Part shown: in pieces, positions 1 to 4,958 of the stretch
Layout of the letters: each line of letters starts with the position of its first letter
Position numbering within the stretch: position 1 is the first letter of the stretch
Source: Parvularculaceae bacterium
GTDB lineage: Bacteria > Pseudomonadota > Alphaproteobacteria > Caulobacterales > Parvularculaceae
Length of the DNA: 8,428 bases
NCBI GenBank assembly: GCA_004213235.1
Contig: SHAI01000106.1
Span: forward strand, 1-8,428
Reading direction: 5' to 3'
The notes under the pieces: generated by a model
The model's input: only the letters and a program-made list of their open reading frames with translations
Told to the model about the DNA's origin: nothing
Database searches by the model: none
Made by a program: the position numbers and the translations under genes

Positions 1-54
1 ATGTATCCGGCCATGATTGACTGGTTGGATAATACCTGCGGGATGAAACAATAG
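1..54 (+). CDS. 3' end of an unidentified gene (partial)
   Basis: The first frame is open from base 1 to a TAG at 52-54 and encodes 17 residues ending in the pattern YPAMIDWLDNTCGMKQ. The gene begins upstream of the window, so the ATG at base 1 need not be a start. The tail, with an aromatic residue followed by a WLD segment, faintly resembles the C-terminal helix of alpha/beta-hydrolase or S9-type peptidases. That is only an impression from 17 residues. A strong hairpin follows 25 bases after the stop, which fits a real gene end facing the convergent holC. Confidence 0.5.
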   Translation: MYPAMIDWLDNTCGMKQ

Positions 55-79
55 TTTTCCGGGCGATGTTTTAGCGATG

Positions 80-104
80 ACGGGCGGTGTTATTTGCCGC
101 CCGT
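80..104. terminator. Hairpin between convergent genes, likely bidirectional terminator
   Basis: A perfect 8-bp stem (ACGGGCGG at 80-87 with CCGCCCGT at 97-104) encloses a 9-base loop. It lies between the stop of the plus-strand partial gene and the stop of convergent holC. Neither side has a run of T, so it is not a textbook intrinsic terminator. Position and GC-rich stem still make transcription termination or 3'-end protection the best reading. Confidence 0.55.
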
Positions 105-125
105 TGTCGTGAACTGCGTCCTTAT

Positions 126-584
126 TTATGCTTGTTTTTCCCAGCGGCCGCTCTGGTTCTGTCGCCAGTAGGTTGCGTCCGCTTTGGTCGCTTTCACCGA
201 CTTCCAGAATGCTCTGGCGCCGGACAAAGCGGTCTCGTCCTGGCCGTCGAAAATTAAGACGCAGCGTTGGAATTCGTTGATCTCATCCATGTGGAATTCC
301 GCGCGATCAACGACAAATAAAAGGTCTGCATGGTTCGGCCGCTCGGTTGTGGTCGTGAGCCATATGGGTTGGCGCGCTGCGACCTCAGGGGCCGGGTCGG
401 CACCATGAGGTAAAAAGCTATCATCGCGATAGGTCCACAGCCATTCATCTAATCGCTTGATCGTCTCGTCTGTGCCAGCGCGCACGATGGCCGTCCAACC
501 GCGTTGCAGGGTTTTCTCCAGCAAACCTGGCAGAACGTCGTCAAGGCGCGCATGTTCCAGATGATAGAATAAGACTTCTGCCAT
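126..584 (-). CDS. holC: DNA polymerase III subunit chi
   Basis: This 152-residue cytoplasmic protein is the chi subunit of the DNA polymerase III clamp-loader complex. In the known family it partners with psi and binds single-stranded-DNA-binding protein. Recognition rests on the whole-length pattern: an FYHL motif at residues 6-9, the segment around 47-61 with DEWLWTYRDDSFLPHG, a PIWLT strand near 73-77, LLFVVD at 88-93, and the C-terminal YWRQ...GRWEK at 139-150, all typical of alphaproteobacterial HolC. Length matches the family (about 150). The ATG at 582-584 is the only start that keeps the conserved N-terminus; its ribosome-binding site is weak. In many alphaproteobacteria holC sits beside pepA. 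Here the visible neighbour is a convergent gene on one side and an SDR gene on the other, 129 bases upstream on the same strand. Confidence 0.93.
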   Translation of the reverse strand: MAEVLFYHLEHARLDDVLPGLLEKTLQRGWTAIVRAGTDETIKRLDEWLWTYRDDSFLPHGADPAPEVAARQPIWLTTTTERPNHADLLFVVDRAEFHMDEINEFQRCVLIFDGQDETALSGARAFWKSVKATKADATYWRQNQSGRWEKQA

Positions 585-713
585 GTTCTGCGCGTCTTGA
601 CCTATTGGTTAAGGGGCGGGGTCGAAATTCAGCAAACGGAATACGTTTTGTACTGGATACCTTTAGCCCGTAATGCAATTGGCCTGAAGTATCCTCGGTG
701 TGGACGAGCTTGA

Positions 714-1604
714 TCAGTTCGTCATGCTTCCTTCCAGATGCATTGTTTCCGACACGCCTGGCGGAGCTGGATATCCCTCGGTTGGAACAAAGAAATCCGG
801 AAATAGTTTGCGGCTTGCATCGACGCGGTATTGTTCAAAATCCGTCACGCCATTTTCGTATAAAAACGTGTCATCGATAATGAACTTGCCGGTGAACTCC
901 CGGCTCGGTTTGGTCAGGATCATATGCGCTGCATCCGAAAGAATATCGACCGTACGCGATCCTTTGATCATGGCATCGCCGCCGAGCGCAAACTCCACCG
1001 CGGCGGTGGCGATCGCGGTACGTGGCCACAGCGCGTTGCAGGCGATGCCGTCCTGCCTGAATTCTTCCGCCATGCCCAGCACGCAGATTGACATGCCGTA
1101 TTTGGCCATTGTGTAGGCCACGTGCGGCGCAAACCATTTCGGGCTCATGTCCAGGGGCGGTGATAATGTCAGCATATGCGGGTTTTCAGATTTTTTCAGA
1201 TGCGGCGCACACTTTTGGGTGACGAGGAAGGTGCCGCGTGAATTGATCTGATGCATCAGGTCCCAACGCTTAACGGGGGTGTCCAGCGTACCGGTAAGGG
1301 AAATGGCGGATGCGTTGTTTATGCAGATATCGATGCCGCCAAAGGTGTCGACGGTTTTGGCGACCGCTTCGTCAACAAGCTCCTCTGAGCGGATGTCAAC
1401 GATCAGGGGTAGGGCCTTGCCGCCCGCGGCCTCAATCTCCTCTGCTGCCGTATAGATCGTGCCGGGAAGGTGTTTGTGGGGTTGGGCGGTTTTCGCCGCA
1501 ATGGCAATATTCGCCCCGTCTTTTGCGGCCCGTTTGGCTATGGCAAGCCCGATGCCGCGGGACGCGCCGGTGATGAATAGCGTTTTGCCCTTAAGGTTTG
1601 TCAT
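714..1604 (-). CDS. HSDL2-like short-chain dehydrogenase/reductase
   Basis: A 296-residue NAD(P)-dependent oxidoreductase of the classical SDR superfamily. The nucleotide-binding motif TGASRGIG is at 12-19, NNAS at 96-99, and the catalytic tetrad can be read as N121, S148, Y164 and K168 (YTMAK). Long stretches match, from memory, the N-terminal domain of human HSDL2: AAKTAQPH near 37-43, GTIYTAAEEIEA at 48-59, INNASAISLT at 95-104, SPP at 148-150, AKYGMS at 167-172, LGMAEEF at 176-182 and NALWPRTAI at 190-198. The C-terminal sterol-carrier-protein-2 domain of HSDL2 is absent. The substrate is unknown; lipid-related carbonyl or hydroxyl groups are an inference from the family. The ATG at 1604 is chosen over one at 1703 because GGAG lies 8 bases upstream and SDR homology begins directly after it; the extra 33 residues do not look coding. 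Confidence is high for family, low for substrate. Confidence 0.92.
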   Translation of the reverse strand: MTNLKGKTLFITGASRGIGLAIAKRAAKDGANIAIAAKTAQPHKHLPGTIYTAAEEIEAAGGKALPLIVDIRSEELVDEAVAKTVDTFGGIDICINNASAISLTGTLDTPVKRWDLMHQINSRGTFLVTQKCAPHLKKSENPHMLTLSPPLDMSPKWFAPHVAYTMAKYGMSICVLGMAEEFRQDGIACNALWPRTAIATAAVEFALGGDAMIKGSRTVDILSDAAHMILTKPSREFTGKFIIDDTFLYENGVTDFEQYRVDASRKLFPDFFVPTEGYPAPPGVSETMHLEGSMTN

Positions 1605-1682
1605 AATGGCGCTCCAATAAGCGATGAAGAATTTGCGGCCCGTAAGTCTGGGCGTTTCTTTTGGATACCATTGAATCCGCGC

Positions 1683-1714
1683 GGTTGCACCGGAGAAAAA
1701 CACCCGGTGCAGCC
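1683..1714. other. Strong hairpin between ccmE and the SDR gene
   Basis: An inverted repeat gives an 11-bp stem (1683-1693 with 1704-1714; one G-T pair, the other ten Watson-Crick) around an A-rich 10-base loop. It lies 145 bases downstream of the ccmE stop and 78 bases upstream of the SDR start, both on the minus strand. There is no T-run after either arm. It could terminate or stabilise the ccmE transcript or sit in the SDR leader. No protein-coding reading of the 1605-1859 spacer looks convincing. Confidence 0.5.
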
Positions 1715-1859
1715 CGTTACGCTATTTGGCCGCAGGTTTTGCAAGGGGGGCAGGACGGCGCGGGCACCGAAGGGGCGCGTTCATGGCGCACGCTAAATCG
1801 ATCAGAGTGGCCCCGTGATCGCGCCTCGGCGGTTGATCAGTCTTATCTGGTACGACTGC

Positions 1860-2309
1860 TTACGGTGTCGATGTCGGGTGAGCCCCCTTCGATGCGCGTT
1901 CCAGTGCTTCTTCTAATTCGCGTGGCTTATAATTTTCATCGTGTTTCGCCAGGATAATATCGGCTTTGAAAATGTTATTGTCTGAAAAGCGCCCCTGCGC
2001 GATGACACCTTGGCCCTCGCGAAACAAGTCGGGAAGAATACCAACATAACGCACTGTCACTGTTGCTGCGCCGTCGGTAACGTCAAACCGGGTCTCGGCA
2101 TTGTCGCCCTGCATTACGGTCCCCGCAGCGACCAGGCCGCCAAGCCGGATGCGCGGTGCGTTTCGTGAAGCGCTATCCAGTTCCGACGGGCTGTAGAAAT
2201 ACGCAACGTTCTGTTCCAATGCCGACAGGATGAGAAACGCCGCGGCGCCTAATGCACCAGCCCCCGCTGCGAGATAGGCAATGCGTTTGCTTCGTTTTAC
2301 TGGCTTCAT
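1860..2309 (-). CDS. ccmE: Cytochrome c maturation heme chaperone CcmE
   Basis: A 149-residue membrane-anchored periplasmic heme chaperone. In System I cytochrome c maturation CcmE binds heme covalently through a histidine, takes it from CcmC and delivers it to the CcmF/H ligase. The protein has a basic N-terminus (MKPVKRSKR), one membrane segment at about 10-31, the NVAYFYSPSEL motif at 34-44, an OB-fold body including RLGGLV at 55-60, and the diagnostic HDENY at 123-127, with His123 the heme-attachment residue and Tyr127 the usual axial ligand. Length is typical. The acidic/basic tail after position 128 is variable in the family. It is transcribed away from ccmABCD. No ccmF or ccmH follows it, unlike the common ccmE-ccmF-ccmH order. 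A weak GGA ribosome-binding site lies about 10 bases before the ATG. Confidence 0.96.
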   Translation of the reverse strand: MKPVKRSKRIAYLAAGAGALGAAAFLILSALEQNVAYFYSPSELDSASRNAPRIRLGGLVAAGTVMQGDNAETRFDVTDGAATVTVRYVGILPDLFREGQGVIAQGRFSDNNIFKADIILAKHDENYKPRELEEALERASKGAHPTSTP

Positions 2310-2453
2310 GTCGATATCCGTCTGGTTTCTTACGAGATCGAGATATAGGTGCTCTATTGCATTGTGTCATGATGCACGTGCAATACATTTGAAATTGGCG
2401 TCGAATTCCTCTTTTAGGTATCAGGATCAGGCCCCAGCGAGGGAAGGAAGCCG
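2310..2453. promoter_or_regulatory. Divergent ccmE/ccmABCD control region
   Basis: This 144-base spacer between two divergent gene starts must hold the promoters for both ccmE (leftward) and ccmABCD (rightward). Its main feature is the inverted repeat at 2355-2385. The ccmA side ends with a strong purine-rich ribosome-binding site (AGGGAAGGAAG, 2440-2450) just before the ATG at 2454. No clear FNR-type (TTGAT-N4-ATCAA) site was seen. Confidence 0.6.
2355..2385. promoter_or_regulatory. Inverted repeat TATTGCA-N17-TGCAATA, possible operator or overlapping promoters
   Basis: Perfect 7-base arms at 2355-2361 and 2379-2385 flank 17 bases that carry a TCATGA palindrome near the centre (2367-2372). 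Because of the symmetry both strands read TTGCAY, 17 bases, then GCAATA. The TTGCAY part is a fair -35 match on each strand, whereas GCAATA is a poor -10 match. A dimeric regulator's operator is the alternative. It lies 45 bases before ccmE and 68 before ccmA. Confidence 0.4.
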
Positions 2454-3074
2454 ATGGCGTTCGGCCAATTGCGATTGGATATCAAAGACGCGGACATTGA
2501 GCGCGGCGGAGAGCCCGTTCTTTGCGGCTTAACGCTATGTGCAAGCTCTGGAGAGGCATTGCAGTTTTTCGGTGGCAATGGATGTGGCAAATCAAGCCTG
2601 CTTCAGGCAATCGCCGGGCTTGTCCCCTTGGCCGCCGGGGAAATTCATTGGTCGTCGGCGGGGGCATCTGGAGATGGCGTGCGGTTAACGCCGGAAATGA
2701 CATTCGTTGGTCATGAAACGCCGGCGAAACTGACATTGTCTGGCCGGGAAAATCTGAGGTTCTGGGCGCGTATCTATGGCGTTGACAACAATGAGATGGT
2801 GACTGACATGCTGGGTCAGGCAGGGCTCTCAGCGGCTCAGGACATACCGGTTCACAGATACTCCGCTGGTCAGCGACGGCGTTTGGATCTGGCACGTGCT
2901 CTCATTGCGGCGCGGCCAGTCTGGTTGCTTGATGAGCCGACAGCATCATTGGACCGTGATGGCGTCGAGGCCTGGACGGGGGCAATAGCTGCGCACCAGG
3001 ACCGTGGCGGTCTGGCGCTTATCGCGTCCCATGACAGGCTAGAGTTACGGTCGAGGAATGTTCGTCTTGGATAG
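2454..3074 (+). CDS. ccmA: Heme exporter ATP-binding protein CcmA
   Basis: A 206-residue cytoplasmic ABC ATPase. With CcmB (and CcmC/D) it forms the complex whose ATP hydrolysis is needed to release holo-CcmE from CcmC. The Walker A motif GGNGCGKSS is at 40-48, a Q residue follows at 51, the ABC signature YSAGQ is at 136-140 followed by RRRLDLARAL, Walker B VWLLDEP is at 156-162, the D-loop SLD is at 165-167 and the switch histidine is H193 (ASHD). The RYSAGQRRRLDLARAL stretch is typical of CcmA rather than of other ABC ATPases. Length agrees with the family (about 200-210). The start is supported by a strong ribosome-binding site a few bases upstream. The 3' end overlaps the ccmB start by 17 bases, which suggests translational coupling. 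Confidence 0.96.
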   Translation: MAFGQLRLDIKDADIERGGEPVLCGLTLCASSGEALQFFGGNGCGKSSLLQAIAGLVPLAAGEIHWSSAGASGDGVRLTPEMTFVGHETPAKLTLSGRENLRFWARIYGVDNNEMVTDMLGQAGLSAAQDIPVHRYSAGQRRRLDLARALIAARPVWLLDEPTASLDRDGVEAWTGAIAAHQDRGGLALIASHDRLELRSRNVRLG

Positions 3075-3768
3075 CCGCGACCCTAATACAACCCCGCTGT
3101 CATTGGCCGTAAACATTGTGCTGCGCGATGGGCGTGTCGCCATAAGAAGCGGTGGCGGGTGGTTCAATGCGCTGTTTTTCTTCGCCATATTCTCCATGTT
3201 TACCGCATTTGCCCTAGGGCCGGGGCGCGAGCAGCTCGCAGCCGCAGCCCCCGCACTATTATGGCTCGGCAGTGCGCTTGCTCTAAACCTTGCCGGTGTT
3301 GAGCTTTTTGCGAACGACATGAAAGACGGTAGTTTGCGGGTCATCTCTGCGGAAAACTCGAGTTTGGGCGGCTATATTGCCGGCAAGTTTACCAGCCTTT
3401 TCCTTATGGCAGCAGCGCCGATCGCGCTCGTCGCGCCCATTTTCCTGGTTGTGTTTGGAATTGAACCTGCCCTGGCATTCAAGGGCGCGGCCGTATTTAT
3501 CGCTGGCTTGCCGGCGCTGTGTCTCGGGGCCGGTGTTGCTGCAGCGCTAACCGCCGGTATGGGGGCGAATGGTCTTCTCGGCGCGTGCCTTTCGGCACCT
3601 GCGACAATTCCTGTGCTTATTTTTGGTGTTGGCGCAATACAGAATGTGGTTCAGCTTGGGTCGGCTGTTGATGGCAGCGAGTTTCTTATATTGATTGCTC
3701 TTGACCTGATTTATCTGGTGATTTTGCCCCCATTCGCAATAATCGCACTGCGTTACGGGCTTGAGTAG
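3058..3768 (+). CDS. ccmB: Heme exporter membrane protein CcmB
   Basis: A 236-residue inner-membrane permease partner of CcmA. About six hydrophobic segments are visible (near 35-54, 64-83, 108-133, 140-167, 173-194 and 208-234). The family hallmark between segments 2 and 3 is present: LFANDMKDGSLRVI (83-96), corresponding to the usual LFxxDxxDGxLE. The N-terminal VLRDGRVAIRSGGG (21-34) corresponds to the typical RDLRLALRxGG of CcmB. The start is uncertain. The ATG at 3058 has GAGGA directly abutting it, which is too close for normal use, while an in-frame TTG at 3067 has the same GAGGA 9 bases upstream and gives 233 residues, nearer the usual 220. Either start overlaps the end of ccmA. It is followed after 14 bases by ccmC. 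Confidence 0.94.
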   Translation: MFVLDSRDPNTTPLSLAVNIVLRDGRVAIRSGGGWFNALFFFAIFSMFTAFALGPGREQLAAAAPALLWLGSALALNLAGVELFANDMKDGSLRVISAENSSLGGYIAGKFTSLFLMAAAPIALVAPIFLVVFGIEPALAFKGAAVFIAGLPALCLGAGVAAALTAGMGANGLLGACLSAPATIPVLIFGVGAIQNVVQLGSAVDGSEFLILIALDLIYLVILPPFAIIALRYGLE

Positions 3769-3782
3769 AAGGCACATCGAAG

Positions 3783-4559
3783 ATGTTAGATTTCTTTGCC
3801 AATCCTGCGCGGTTTGAAGCCTTGTCGAGGACCCTTTCGCCTTGGCTCCTGGCGAGTTGGGCGATCTTGTTTGTCATCGCTTTGCCGATCGCTCTGGTGT
3901 TCTCGCCAGCCGACTATCAGCAGGGAGACACTGTCCGATTGATGTATATTCACGTGCCCGCTGCATGGATGGCAACGATTGCCTATACATTTATAGCGGT
4001 GATGAGCGTGATGGCGTTTATCTGGCGGCATCCGATCGCTGATGCCTTAGCGCGTGCTGCAGCGCCGGTTGGGCTGGCAATGACCGGTCTTGCCTTGGTC
4101 AGCGGCGCGTTCTGGGGCAAGCCGACATGGGGTGCATGGTGGGTCTGGGACGCACGTTTGACATCCGTGCTCGTCCTGTTTTTCATCTATCTGGCTTATC
4201 TCGCCATCTGGGACACGATCAGCGATCCAGCGCGCGCGGCAAAATTCGCGCGCGTGACGGCTCTTCTCGGGTTCGTGAACATTCCCATCATCAAATTTTC
4301 AGTCGATTGGTGGAATAGCCTTCATCAGCCCGCTAGTTTGGTGAGGGCGGGCGGGCCAACCATTGATGGTTCCATGTTGACGCCGCTTTTAATGATGATT
4401 GCTGGCTACACGCTGTTTTTTGCATGGGCTGTATGTGCTGGTGCGGAAGCCCAGATCATTGAGGCACGCGCCAGGCGCAGATCTGCAAGAGCGCCGCGTC
4501 GGATACTTAAGGTCGATGGAACGGCCAGAACGGAACAGGCAGAGGGTGAGGATGGCTGA
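3783..4559 (+). CDS. ccmC: Heme-handling membrane protein CcmC
   Basis: A 258-residue integral membrane protein of the heme-handling family. It presents heme at the periplasmic face and promotes its covalent attachment to CcmE. The tryptophan-rich WWVWDARLT motif is at 119-127, with the two conserved periplasmic histidines that ligate heme at H57 (MYIHVPAAW) and H181 (WWNSLHQP). Six membrane helices are evident (about 22-41, 60-80, 93-110, 126-143, 157-172 and 200-221). The C-terminal 30 or so residues are cytoplasmic and Arg-rich, a variable part of the family. The ATG at 3783 is preceded by an AGAAGG ribosome-binding site. The stop overlaps the ccmD start by 8 bases. Length and motifs separate it from CcmF, which is over 600 residues. 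Confidence 0.97.
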   Translation: MLDFFANPARFEALSRTLSPWLLASWAILFVIALPIALVFSPADYQQGDTVRLMYIHVPAAWMATIAYTFIAVMSVMAFIWRHPIADALARAAAPVGLAMTGLALVSGAFWGKPTWGAWWVWDARLTSVLVLFFIYLAYLAIWDTISDPARAAKFARVTALLGFVNIPIIKFSVDWWNSLHQPASLVRAGGPTIDGSMLTPLLMMIAGYTLFFAWAVCAGAEAQIIEARARRRSARAPRRILKVDGTARTEQAEGEDG

Positions 4560-4740
4560 CTTTTTGCAAATGGGCGGATACGCGATTTATATCTGGCCGC
4601 CATATGTGCTGTCTTTTGCGGTGCTGGGCTTTATTTTTCAGCGCCGTTGGGCGCGGCTACGTCAATTGCGCGCATTGGAAAGCGCCGCCGAAAAGCAACC
4701 TCCTGAGGGCGACAACGATTCTGTTAAAGTCAGCAGCTAA
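4552..4740 (+). CDS. ccmD: Heme exporter protein CcmD
   Basis: A 62-residue small membrane protein that in the known pathway tethers or stabilises the CcmABC-CcmE complex and assists release of holo-CcmE. The sequence shows the family pattern: a short start, GGYAIYIWPPY (8-18), one hydrophobic helix at about 10-29, then a basic RRWARLRQLR segment (31-40) and a charged tail, giving N-out/C-in topology. The ATG at 4552 is chosen over upstream starts because it lies behind a GAGGGTGAG ribosome-binding site, gives the expected family length and overlaps ccmC by only 8 bases. Longer readings would mostly overlap ccmC out of frame. The 12 C-terminal residues are not conserved in the family as far as I know. 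ccmG usually follows here but does not. Confidence 0.93.
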   Translation: MADFLQMGGYAIYIWPPYVLSFAVLGFIFQRRWARLRQLRALESAAEKQPPEGDNDSVKVSS

Positions 4741-4783
4741 ATAATTGAGTGAAGAGGGTTTTTCTAAACTCACGCGGTACATT

Positions 4784-4810
4784 GTGTGCTGGAAATTAGC
4801 GCGCTTTTTT
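4784..4810 (+). terminator. Rho-independent terminator of ccmABCD
   Basis: A 7-bp stem (GTGTGCT at 4784-4790 with AGCGCGC at 4798-4804, including two G-U pairs) encloses a 7-base loop and is followed at once by six T (4805-4810). It lies 43 bases after the ccmD stop. This is the classic form and marks the operon end. Confidence 0.8.
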
Positions 4811-4860
4811 AGTCTTAAATACAGACTGCAGGCGGGGCGGTGATCGCCCGCGACCGCGCC
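4811..4860. repeat. Cluster of small inverted repeats between terminator and next promoter
   Basis: Directly behind the terminator T-run, AGTCT at 4811-4815 pairs with AGACT at 4823-4827. A GC-rich stretch at 4831-4860 then offers competing stems: GGGCG (4835-4839) with CGCCC (4845-4849), or GCGGT (4837-4841) with ACCGC (4853-4857). They lie upstream of the putative promoter, so they are DNA features or read-through structures. No function can be assigned. Confidence 0.35.
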
Positions 4861-4874
4861 TTACTGGCGTGCGC

Positions 4875-4902
4875 TTGATAAAATATTGTTTCCATGCATT
4901 AT
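4875..4902 (+). promoter_or_regulatory. Putative sigma-70-type promoter for the Sel1/PG-binding gene
   Basis: TTGATA (4875-4880, five of six to TTGACA), a 16-base spacer, and CATTAT (4897-4902, four of six to TATAAT). Transcription would start near 4909 and give a leader of about 30 bases to the GTG at 4939. It lies downstream of the ccm terminator, so the following genes form a separate unit. Confidence 0.5.
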
Positions 4903-4934
4903 GGTTAACGCATCGTTTCTTGGGGGAGCGGAGG

Positions 4935-4958
4935 ATGCGTGAGGTTGTGTGTGAGTAA
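4935..4958 (+). CDS. Tiny leader ORF (7 codons), doubtful
   Basis: The best ribosome-binding sequence here (GGGGGAG, 4922-4928) has ideal 6-base spacing to an ATG at 4935, which opens only MREVVCE before a TAA. It overlaps the GTG start of the next frame at 4939. It may be a short regulatory leader, or the remnant of the true start if the gene has suffered a frameshift. Chance is also possible because it is so short. Confidence 0.2.
   Translation: MREVVCE

Noticed and set aside
655..694. GGATAC...GTATCC inverted repeat between the SDR and holC genes
   Set aside because: Only six base pairs with a 28-base loop and no T-run; likely chance.
1605..1703. N-terminal extension of the SDR protein to an ATG at 1703
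   Set aside because: The extra 33 residues do not resemble SDR proteins, and the ATG at 1604 has a well-spaced GGAG.
1661..1957. Plus-strand open frame across the ccmE-SDR spacer
   Set aside because: Arg/Ser-rich product with no recognisable pattern, running into ccmE antisense; no ribosome-binding site.
2493..2594. Odd Walker A of CcmA (Gly instead of Pro/Ser at the second position)
   Set aside because: This position varies in CcmA proteins; the essential GxGKS residues are intact.
4399..4551. Longer reading of ccmD from an upstream ATG at 4399
   Set aside because: It would overlap ccmC out of frame for over 150 bases and exceed the usual CcmD length.
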